Positions 41,755 to 49,219 of a stretch of 64,000 nt of DNA are shown here, one piece after another (within the stretch, counting starts at the first letter, position 1; each line of letters opens with the position of its first letter). Under the pieces are notes generated by a model. It was not told where the DNA came from. It saw only the letters and a program-made list of their open reading frames with translations, and searched no databases. Both the position numbers and the translations under genes were made by a program. The DNA is from JANOSH01 sp031415695 (GTDB taxonomy: Bacteria; Actinomycetota; Acidimicrobiia; Acidimicrobiales; Ilumatobacteraceae), in the NCBI GenBank assembly GCA_031415695.1, contig JANOSH010000021.1, positions 1 to 64,000 on the forward strand. Reading direction: 5' to 3'.

Positions 41755-43488
41755 TTGGCGGGACCTGATCCAGGCGGGTGGGAGGGCGCCGTGGACGAGG
41801 AGGGCGTCACCGACCTTTACCTGGCGCAGGACGTTGGGGGCGAGGAATGGCACGGTGGTAGCGGGGCTGCGGTCTCGGTACCGGCCGTTGCCAGCACCGC
41901 GGCCGCAGCGTTCGTCGAGGTCGCTGCGAATGTGTTCGTCGCCGATAAGGCTGCGGAAGTAGTCGATCGTTGCGAGGTCGCTCGTGGCGCTTGGGTACAG
42001 CAGTTTCGATCGGTGGTTCGTCAGGAGGTTGTCGGCGTCTCGGCCGTATGACCGGTCGATCTGGCCTTTCGATTGCCACACCGTCACCAACTGCACTCCG
42101 GCGCCGGTGATTGTTGCCGACCATTGCGGGAGCAGCGGCAACGGAGTGTTCGCCGCCTCGTCGAGGATCAGCAGCAGGCCGGGGTTGATGGCCGCACCGG
42201 TGCGGTTGTAGCGGTCAAAGGCCTGGCGGACGAGGTCGGCGAGCAACGCGGCGAAAACCGCTCCGACTCGATGCTCGTCGCCGAGTGGTGCGACGAGGTA
42301 CAGCGTGTTGCTTCCCGCAAGTAGCCAGTCGAGGGTGATCTCGCAACCCATCGCGCTGGCTTCGACACCGGGGTCGGCCCAAGGCCACACGGCGTTGCGC
42401 GCCGTCGTGTAAATGCTCGCGCTCGTCCGCGGATCGGTCTTCCACTGACCTTGCAGGTAGCCCTGCACCTTCTTCGCTGCCGCTGCGATCGACGGTGACT
42501 CGTGCTCCGTCAGCAAACGCACGAGTGGCGACAGTGTTCCCGGCCCGGTGTCGTCGGGCTTGTCGAGGCGGGTGACCCATTGCACGACATTGGCCATCGT
42601 GTGGCCCGGCGTGTTCGCGGCGACCCAGAGCATGCCGGCGATCAGCTGCTGAGCCTGACCGCGCCAGAACTGGTCGGTCGAGTTCGTGTCGCTATCGGCC
42701 GGAGCGAGGAGTTGGGCGGCGGCGAGCGCGCCGTCCAAGGTGACCGCCGAACGAAGCGGGCTCCACGTCGCGGTCGACCGGCCGGTCACGCCGAGCGGAT
42801 CGAAGACTTTGATCTCGCCGACCGCGGATCGTTGCTCGATCGTTCGGTTGAGGAGGTCGGTCTTCACTGACGACACGATCGCCGGGCCGATCCATCCCTC
42901 GATGCCACGGATGAGTCCTGTCGTCTTACCCGACTGGCTCGGGCCGAACACGGCGACCGCACCTCGTACGCCACGCTGGCGACTCGCTGCGACAGGGGAT
43001 TCGGTCATCAGCAACCGTCGCCTATCCCACTGGCCGAGCACGAAGCGGTTCGGTGCGGGGGCCATCACAAGTAGCGGCGCCAAGTCGGCGGTCTTGGCCA
43101 GGCGCGGTTGTGCTTCGACGCCGAGGCGCTTACGGCGATCGGGTGATTCGGGGCGGCGGCCACCGAGCCAACGGAATGCGAGCGTGCCGACCACGCCGAA
43201 TGCTGCGAGGACCAAGACAACGGCGGGCCAGTAGATGAACGGGCCGGGCAGTCGGGAGGCGAACGGTTCCGCCCAAGCCTGGCCGGGGTCGCCCATGTGG
43301 TCAGGCAACCTGGTCAGGGCGTCGAACGACTTGCCGAACGGGGCTCCGAGCGGTCGCCGTTGACTGACGAGCGCGGCGAGATTCCCGGCGAGCCAGTTGG
43401 CTCCGACCAGGCTCAGCACGACAGTTCCGGCGACGACGACGATTTCGGTGAAGTGGTCGTCGGCCGGTGGCGTGGGACGTTGGTTCAT
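41752..43488 (-). CDS. VirD4/TraG-type coupling protein
   Basis: 578 aa from ATG at 43488. Two N-terminal membrane segments (IVVVAGTVVLSLVGANWLAG; FIYWPAVVLVLAAFGVVGTL) precede a P-loop ATPase: Walker A AVFGPSQSGKTTGL, Walker B LLLILDEAANTPL, and the downstream Q/R strand LVTVWQSKGQID. It would bring the relaxase-DNA complex to a secretion channel supplied by a helper. It overlaps the relaxase stop by ATGA. Confidence 0.9.
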   Translation of the reverse strand: MNQRPTPPADDHFTEIVVVAGTVVLSLVGANWLAGNLAALVSQRRPLGAPFGKSFDALTRLPDHMGDPGQAWAEPFASRLPGPFIYWPAVVLVLAAFGVVGTLAFRWLGGRRPESPDRRKRLGVEAQPRLAKTADLAPLLVMAPAPNRFVLGQWDRRRLLMTESPVAASRQRGVRGAVAVFGPSQSGKTTGLIRGIEGWIGPAIVSSVKTDLLNRTIEQRSAVGEIKVFDPLGVTGRSTATWSPLRSAVTLDGALAAAQLLAPADSDTNSTDQFWRGQAQQLIAGMLWVAANTPGHTMANVVQWVTRLDKPDDTGPGTLSPLVRLLTEHESPSIAAAAKKVQGYLQGQWKTDPRTSASIYTTARNAVWPWADPGVEASAMGCEITLDWLLAGSNTLYLVAPLGDEHRVGAVFAALLADLVRQAFDRYNRTGAAINPGLLLILDEAANTPLPLLPQWSATITGAGVQLVTVWQSKGQIDRSYGRDADNLLTNHRSKLLYPSATSDLATIDYFRSLIGDEHIRSDLDERCGRGAGNGRYRDRSPATTVPFLAPNVLRQVKVGDALLVHGALPPAWIRSRQ

Positions 43489-45875
43489 CGGAGCTCCATC
43501 TGTGGTGGGTCGAGGTAGTCGACGGCGGCGGTTTTGGCGTGGCTGCGATCCAGGGTCTGCACCAGGTCGTGAAGGTGGAAGCCGTCGTTGTGGAACTCGG
43601 CGGCAGGCACAACCGTGTAGATCCGGTTCTCGTGCGTGCCTCTCGTCAGACCCGTGTACCCGACCTCGGCGTACAGAGCGTCGTCGCCGAGCAGCAGCGC
43701 CGTCTCGCACGTGAGGCCCTGGGTCGTGTGAACGGTTCGGGCATACGAGTGGTGAACGAACTCGGTCACGTAGTCGAGCGGAAGCCGTAGCTCTCGACCG
43801 TTGGTAGTTGCAACGCACAGACCGTCGGTGCCGCCGGAGGTCACGGTGGCGATGTCGCCGTTGAGGATGCCGAGGTCGTACCGGTTGCGGGTGGCGATCA
43901 CCGAGTCGCCGACATTGAACCGCTGCTCGTCGACCGTCATCAGTAGCGGGCCGAGCAGGCCGGCGCCTTCGAGCAGTTCGTGCGCTCGGGCGTTGAGATC
44001 TCGAACGTCGGATCGATGGACTCCGGCCATCAACGCATCGCGTCCGTCGTTGCGAAGCGCGAACCAGTCGAGTGTCATCTGCTCGCGCAACGCGTCGGCG
44101 TTGTGAGCAATCGTGATCCGTCCGCCGTCATCGAGACGACGGATCGCCAACTCGGTGAGTCCCTTGCGCAGTGCCACCGAGACGAACCGGTCGAGCGGGT
44201 CGCGCTGGCGACGGTTCTCGACGAGTTCGATCACGGCCACTCGTTCGCCGAGCGAGGCGAAGAGACCGCCGGCCTCGATCGGCGGGAGCTGCTTGGGGTC
44301 GCCTACAAGAATCACCTTCGCTCCGGCCCGGTCGGCGTGACCGACCATCTCGGCCATCAGCTGTGTGCCGAGCATGCCGGCCTCGTCGATCACGAGCACA
44401 TCGCCCGCCCGAAGGCGACGCCGACCGGACTCCAACTCGGAGCGCAACGTGTGCGCCGTCGACGATGTGATGCCCGCGCCCGACTGCAGCTCACGCGCTG
44501 CTCGGGCGGCGAGACTGATGCCAACCACCCGATGGTCGGACGCCTCGAACGCTTCGCGCACGGCGTCGAGCGTGAACGTCTTGCCCGCACCGGCGCGACC
44601 AATCACCACGCCCACCGGTCGACCCGAGCCGCACAGCTCCTCTACCATGCGCCGCTGCTCGTTGCTCAACGACGGTCGCGCCTCGATCGCTGCGAGCACG
44701 TGCGATGGATCTGCCCGCATCGCCTGAGTCGGGTCCTTCGAGGCGACGGCAAGGACCGCGCGCTCGGCGGCGACGATCTCGATGGTCGACCATCGGCCCA
44801 CTGCGACCGGCACGAGTTGTTCGGACCTGTCGATCATTCCGTCCGTACGGGCGAGGATCTCGCCGAGGCTTGCGCCCTGGCTCGCCGAGCGGGCCACGGC
44901 GCGAACGACGTCACGGCGTTCGAACGTTGCGTGATCCTCAACCAGCGTCGCGGCGATTTCGGCATCGTCGGCCCGCAGCGCCGGCACGCGAGCGACCCGT
45001 GGAACGTCGGATAGATCGAAGGAGTTGTCGAGCGCACGCGAACGCCATTCGGCGCGCAGCTCGTCCTCGCTGATACCGGTCAGCTTCGCCTTGCGTGTGT
45101 TGAGCGTCGCGACTCGGGCGCCCTGGCCGGAGTGGACGCCGCGGCGTTTCATCTCGGCAACGATCTCCGTTCGCCGTCGCGAGAATGCTTTGCGCATGGC
45201 CGGGCTGATGCCCGTGACCTCGCCGACGCCGTGGCGGTCGATCTCGTCGAACACGAGCCCGAGTCGGGTTACCAGCTCGCGTCGCATCGTTGCCTGGAAG
45301 ACGGCTTCGGCCGCGTAACGCTCTCGGTAGAGTGCGCGTCCGTCGAGCGCGGTTCGTCGACCGTCGGGCCCTTCGGTGACGTTGAAGATTGTCCAGTGAA
45401 GGTGAATGCCCGGGTCGCCGAGCCGAGACGTGCGATGCATGAATACGGCGCCCAGGAAGCCCGTCCCCGGTTCGGCGGTCGGCCCGCCGAACCCTCGACG
45501 CACCAGACACGCCGTTGATTCGAGGTAGCGCTCGACCTCGTCGCGAGCGGCATAGAGCGACTCTTCGACGTGGCGAGCGTCGGCGTCGGAACCGAGCGCC
45601 CAGATCAATGACACCGACTTCGACGGTGACAGCGTGAGGTCGAATCCATGAACGCTGAGTTCGCGCTCGGTCATCTTGAACCCGCCTGGATGCACACCGC
45701 TGAACGCTCGGGCGAGGGCATCACGGTCGGCGTATCCGGTCAGCCCGTCGGCGGCGGCAAGGCTGCCAACCCAACGACCGGGCGAGCGGCCGTCCTCCGA
45801 GAGGTACTCCTCTCGGCCTTCGATGACCTCACGTTCGTAGTAGTCGAGGTCGCGGCACTTCGAGACGGTCAACAC
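43485..45875 (-). CDS. TrwC/MobF-type relaxase-helicase
   Basis: 796 aa from GTG at 45875 with GAGGAG upstream. Relaxase domain (1-290): start MLTVSKCRDLDYY, HGFDLTLSPSKSVSLIWAL, and the metal-binding HIS cluster DPGIHLHWTIFN. Helicase domain: Walker A GRAGAGKT, DVLVIDEAGML, LVGDPKQLPP, and the RecD-like C-terminal SYARTVHTTQGLT. This enzyme nicks oriT and unwinds the strand for transfer. Together with TraG it forms the mobilisation module. Confidence 0.92.
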   Translation of the reverse strand: MLTVSKCRDLDYYEREVIEGREEYLSEDGRSPGRWVGSLAAADGLTGYADRDALARAFSGVHPGGFKMTERELSVHGFDLTLSPSKSVSLIWALGSDADARHVEESLYAARDEVERYLESTACLVRRGFGGPTAEPGTGFLGAVFMHRTSRLGDPGIHLHWTIFNVTEGPDGRRTALDGRALYRERYAAEAVFQATMRRELVTRLGLVFDEIDRHGVGEVTGISPAMRKAFSRRRTEIVAEMKRRGVHSGQGARVATLNTRKAKLTGISEDELRAEWRSRALDNSFDLSDVPRVARVPALRADDAEIAATLVEDHATFERRDVVRAVARSASQGASLGEILARTDGMIDRSEQLVPVAVGRWSTIEIVAAERAVLAVASKDPTQAMRADPSHVLAAIEARPSLSNEQRRMVEELCGSGRPVGVVIGRAGAGKTFTLDAVREAFEASDHRVVGISLAARAARELQSGAGITSSTAHTLRSELESGRRRLRAGDVLVIDEAGMLGTQLMAEMVGHADRAGAKVILVGDPKQLPPIEAGGLFASLGERVAVIELVENRRQRDPLDRFVSVALRKGLTELAIRRLDDGGRITIAHNADALREQMTLDWFALRNDGRDALMAGVHRSDVRDLNARAHELLEGAGLLGPLLMTVDEQRFNVGDSVIATRNRYDLGILNGDIATVTSGGTDGLCVATTNGRELRLPLDYVTEFVHHSYARTVHTTQGLTCETALLLGDDALYAEVGYTGLTRGTHENRIYTVVPAAEFHNDGFHLHDLVQTLDRSHAKTAAVDYLDPPQMELR

Positions 45876-45918
45876 GGCTGAGGGACTCCTCGCACTCTGT
45901 GCATTGGTGTGAAAGTTG

Positions 45919-45943
45919 CTGATCTGTCCGAAGGACGGATCAG
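45919..45943. other. Hairpin upstream of the relaxase gene, candidate oriT element
   Basis: CTGATCTGTCC, loop GAA, GGACGGATCAG form an 11-bp stem with one G-T pair. It is in the only non-coding stretch next to the relaxase start, where nick-proximal inverted repeats of MobF elements are often found. It could also be a terminator for the HTH gene, which ends at 46021. Confidence 0.4.
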
Positions 45944-46020
45944 GTCGAATCGGCGACGCTGAAGGGCGGCCGACATGACGGCAGACGCGAGGCCCGTGAC
46001 GGGTGAGGCCGGTCGCGTGG

Positions 46021-46236
46021 TCAGGCCGCGGGGTCGCCGTGCTGGTCGGGGTCCATCAGGCGGACGAGCACGCTGCGCGGGATGCGCTTCTGGCGGCCAA
46101 ACCACCGAAAGGCGAGACCGCTCTTGCCGCCTGTGACGTCGTACTCGACGGTCAGCTCGTAGGTCTTTGATCGACCGAGTTGCAGCACCTTCGCTGCCTG
46201 CTCGACCGTCAGGAACGGGGGAAGATCCTCCAACAC
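46021..46236 (-). CDS. Excisionase-like helix-turn-helix protein
   Basis: About 71 aa from a GTG at 46236, chosen because AAAGGAAG lies right upstream; an ATG at 46266 would add ten residues but has no such site. The product DLPPFLTVEQAAKVLQLGRSKTYELTVEYDVTGG ... GRQKRIPRSVLVRLM is a MerR/Xis-type winged helix with the typical wing R-IPRS. It likely controls excision or integrase direction. Divergent from the XRE regulator. Confidence 0.75.
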   Translation of the reverse strand: MLEDLPPFLTVEQAAKVLQLGRSKTYELTVEYDVTGGKSGLAFRWFGRQKRIPRSVLVRLMDPDQHGDPAA

Positions 46237-46247
46237 GGCACACTTCC

Positions 46248-46329
46248 TTTCAGAAGTCCTCGACATCGGAACGGAAGTATGCGCGCAACTACACTACGGA
46301 AGTCAAGCACTTGATTTCAGAAGTTCTCG
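46248..46329. promoter_or_regulatory. Divergent control region with direct repeats
   Basis: TTTCAGAAGTCCTCG (46248-46262) and TTTCAGAAGTTCTCG (46315-46329) are direct repeats with one mismatch. Between them ACGGAAGT occurs twice (46271-46278, 46296-46303). The region separates the HTH gene from the XRE regulator and probably binds one of them. Confidence 0.55.
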
Positions 46330-46345
46330 GACTAGGCTTGGCTCC

Positions 46346-47146
46346 ATGGTTGGACGCAAGGGCCGAGGAGCCCGCCCGCAATCGCTGACGGTCCACCAGA
46401 TCGTCGCCTACAACTTCCGCCGAGCCCGCGAACTGAAGGGCTGGACGCAGGCGCAGACCGGCGAGATGTTGGAGCCCTATCTCGGCGCGCGCCTGAATCA
46501 GGCAGGGGTCTCGGCAATCGAGAAGACCTACGACAGCGATCGACGCCGCAACATCGACGTCGCCGAGGTGGTCGCGTTCGCCAGTTGCTTCAGCAAACCG
46601 ATCGCGTGGTTCTTCCTGCCGCCGCCGGGCAGCGGCGAGATGGCGCTCGAACCCGTAACTGGCGATGACTACAAGATCGCCGCCGACCTCGTGACATGGG
46701 CGGTCGGTGGACCCACGGGCTGGAACAGCTTCCTCGAACGCATCACCGAGTTGCTGCAGACCGACACCGACGCCGTGTGGGGTTCGATGCAGAACGCCTT
46801 CGCCGGGGTGAAGCGAGGCACATGGGAAGGCCAGATCGATCTTCGCCGCCGAGCACTGCAAGCCACGACAATGGCTCGCTTCGCCAGCCCCGGCGACGAG
46901 GTGATCACGGCGATGGCGGCGTTACTCGTCGAGTTGGTCAAGTCGACTCCGCTCGGGTTCCAGAAGCTGCGCGAGACCGACCCTGACGAAGCGCTGGCAC
47001 TGTTGGCCGAAGGCGACGAGATGGTGCGACCGTTGATCGTTCAAGCCCGGGCGCGGAAGGAAGCTGGCATCCGAAGCAACGGCGGGTTCGACGATGTCGA
47101 GGAGATCGATCTCGAAGAGGCCCTCGGCCGGAAGCCGGAGGAGTAG
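46346..47146 (+). CDS. XRE-family regulator of the element
   Basis: 266 aa. N-terminal helix-turn-helix: IVAYNFRRARELKGWTQAQTGEMLEPYLGARLNQAGVSAIEKTY. The rest is helical with no known enzyme motif. There is no clear ribosome-binding site ahead of the ATG, so it may be read from a leaderless transcript. It is followed 2 bp later by the integrase gene, so the two form one operon and the regulator likely represses integrase and excision functions. Confidence 0.82.
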   Translation: MVGRKGRGARPQSLTVHQIVAYNFRRARELKGWTQAQTGEMLEPYLGARLNQAGVSAIEKTYDSDRRRNIDVAEVVAFASCFSKPIAWFFLPPPGSGEMALEPVTGDDYKIAADLVTWAVGGPTGWNSFLERITELLQTDTDAVWGSMQNAFAGVKRGTWEGQIDLRRRALQATTMARFASPGDEVITAMAALLVELVKSTPLGFQKLRETDPDEALALLAEGDEMVRPLIVQARARKEAGIRSNGGFDDVEEIDLEEALGRKPEE

Positions 47147-47148
47147 CG

Positions 47149-48483
47149 ATGCGCGGATCGGTGATCAAGAAGGGCGATCGTTGGTACGTCAAGATCGAAC
47201 TCGACGTCGACCCTGCCACGGGCAAGCGCCGCCAGAAGTGGCACTCGGGTTTCAACACAAAACGCGAGGCGGAACGTGCTCGCATTGACCTGCTGTCGAA
47301 GTTCGATCGCGGCGAATACGTCGAACCGACACACCAGACCGTCGCCAGCTTCATGGCCGACTGGCTTCGAGCGATCGAGCCGACGCTTCGACCATCAACG
47401 TTCGAGTCGTACGAACGCAACGTGCGAAACCACGTGGTCGCAAACATCGGCTCGACCAGGCTCACGAGGGTAGACGCCGGTGTACTCAATGGTCTCTACG
47501 CGCTCCTGCTGTCGAGCGGCCGGCGTCCATCGTCACGGAGCGGGAAGGGCTACGAGCCTGAAGTTGTCGAGCGCGCTCTGGCGCTGCGGGCCAAGGGTCT
47601 CACGCTCGTAGCCACAGCCGAGCAGTTGCGCACCGAGTTCTCGTCGGCCGAGCGCATCACGAAGGACACGCTCGCATCGTTGCTGCGGCGTCAAGCGTCA
47701 AGGAAGACCAACAAGCCCGCCGGCCTCGACCGCCGCACGGTCAACTACATCCACACCATCGTCCATAGCGCCCTCGGCGACGCCGTTCGATGGGGCCGCC
47801 TCGCCCGCAACCCGGCCGACGCTTCCGACCCGCCGCGCAGCGGCCAGAAGTCAGATGGCATACATGCCTGGGATGCGGCGACGCTCCGGGTGTTCCTCGA
47901 CGACTCGCGCAAACGCGGCGACCGCCTCCACCCGTTGTGGGTGCTGCTCGCCACCACAGGCATGCGGCGAGGCGAAGCGCTCGGCCTCCGCTGGCGCGAC
48001 GTCGACCTCGACGCGAACCGAGTGCGCGTCGTTCAGACGTTGATCCAGACGCGCGGCAAGGCATCAATCAGCGAACCGAAGACTGCGCGTGGACGGCGAC
48101 CGATCTCACTCGACAAAGCCACCGTCGCAGTTCTGCGCGAGCATCGCAAGCAGATGATGACGGAGCGCCTGCTCGTCGGCCCCGACTTCAAGGACGAAGG
48201 CTTTGTGTTCCATCAACCCGACGGCTCGCCGCTAAAGCCCGACGCGGTGAGCGCCACGTTCCTCCGCCGAGTCGAGTCAAGCGACGTCGACCGCATCACC
48301 CTCCACGGCCTCCGTCACACCTGGGCAACACTCGCGTTGGAGAAAGGCATCCACCCACGAGTAGTCCAAGAACGCCTCGGCCACTCGACCATCGCCATCA
48401 CCCTCGGCATCTACAGCCACGTCAGCCCAACGCTTCACGACGAGGCCGCCGAGTTGATAGGCCAACTGGTCATGGCACCGTGA
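47149..48483 (+). CDS. int: Tyrosine site-specific recombinase (integrase)
   Basis: 444 aa. N-terminal arm-binding domain (GSVIKKGDRWYVKIELDVDP), core-binding domain with an unusual insertion (about 125-185, SSGRRPSSRSGKGYEPEVVERALALR) that resembles a small helix-turn-helix, and the catalytic domain with Arg in TTGMRRGEALGLRW, H-x-x-R in LHGLRHTWATL, LGHSTIAITLGIYSHV with the nucleophilic Tyr. GGAGGAG precedes the start. It is responsible for insertion at tRNA-Leu. Confidence 0.93.
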   Translation: MRGSVIKKGDRWYVKIELDVDPATGKRRQKWHSGFNTKREAERARIDLLSKFDRGEYVEPTHQTVASFMADWLRAIEPTLRPSTFESYERNVRNHVVANIGSTRLTRVDAGVLNGLYALLLSSGRRPSSRSGKGYEPEVVERALALRAKGLTLVATAEQLRTEFSSAERITKDTLASLLRRQASRKTNKPAGLDRRTVNYIHTIVHSALGDAVRWGRLARNPADASDPPRSGQKSDGIHAWDAATLRVFLDDSRKRGDRLHPLWVLLATTGMRRGEALGLRWRDVDLDANRVRVVQTLIQTRGKASISEPKTARGRRPISLDKATVAVLREHRKQMMTERLLVGPDFKDEGFVFHQPDGSPLKPDAVSATFLRRVESSDVDRITLHGLRHTWATLALEKGIHPRVVQERLGHSTIAITLGIYSHVSPTLHDEAAELIGQLVMAP

Positions 48484-48565
48484 TGCGGTCGCTCAATCGC
48501 GGAGAAGGCAGCGGGCAATCCGCCCGAACGAATCCGTCTCACGCGGCCCCGGCCGAAGGATCGCT

Positions 48566-49219
48566 ATGAATGACCCGATTGGTCGGCAAGGCCGGGTCAC
48601 CCAGAACCTGACCGATCGGAGTCCGAAACTGGCGGGCATGTACAAGTCCGCTCTTCGCATCCTTGATAGTGAACCCGAACCCGGCTGCGAAGCCGCACGT
48701 GTCGCCATCGTGTGCCATTGCATGCGCGAGCTCATGAACGGGCTTCCAACTGCCCTCGCCGATACTGCCGTTCCGAGACCGAACCCGTCGTCTGGCGCAC
48801 TGCTCTCGAAGCTACCCGGGCTCCTCGCCGAGAATCCCGACCTTGATCTCAACGCCGACCAGGACGTCGTGCCAGTTCCAAAGGCCGTCGCCAGGCATCT
48901 ACACAAGCTTGTCGGGGCGAGGGCTCGGGAGGATGGACGCAACCGCATGAACGCCGCCGCCGTGGTTACGGGCGGTACAGACACTGAGCACCCGGTGATC
49001 AACCAATGGAACGATGCCTACAAGTTCTTCTTGGGATGGACGCACCTTGACCGCAATCACGAGGGTGACCGTGAGCTGCCAAGCGATGAGTCAATCCGAG
49101 CTGTCATTCGTGTCGTGGAGGACGTGATCGAGGTGCGCACGACAGCCTTCTTCGAGAACGTGCGCACACTGCAGGATCTATTGAATGAGATCAACGCGAC
49201 AGATGAAGGGAGCGGGTAG
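48566..49219 (+). CDS. First gene of a two-gene right-end cargo operon, unknown
   Basis: 217 aa, predicted largely helical (LAGMYKSALRILDSE, ARVAIVCHCMRELMNGLP, AVARHLHKLVGARARE, YKFFLGWTHLDRNHEGDRELP, AVIRVVEDVIEVRTTAFFE). An Arg-x5-His pair (Arg45, His51) is compatible with a HEPN-like RNase site, but one motif alone does not prove it. No other family marks are seen. Its stop TAG shares a base with the GTG of the next gene, so the two are coupled. It lies 82 bp after the integrase. Confidence 0.6.
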   Translation: MNDPIGRQGRVTQNLTDRSPKLAGMYKSALRILDSEPEPGCEAARVAIVCHCMRELMNGLPTALADTAVPRPNPSSGALLSKLPGLLAENPDLDLNADQDVVPVPKAVARHLHKLVGARAREDGRNRMNAAAVVTGGTDTEHPVINQWNDAYKFFLGWTHLDRNHEGDRELPSDESIRAVIRVVEDVIEVRTTAFFENVRTLQDLLNEINATDEGSG

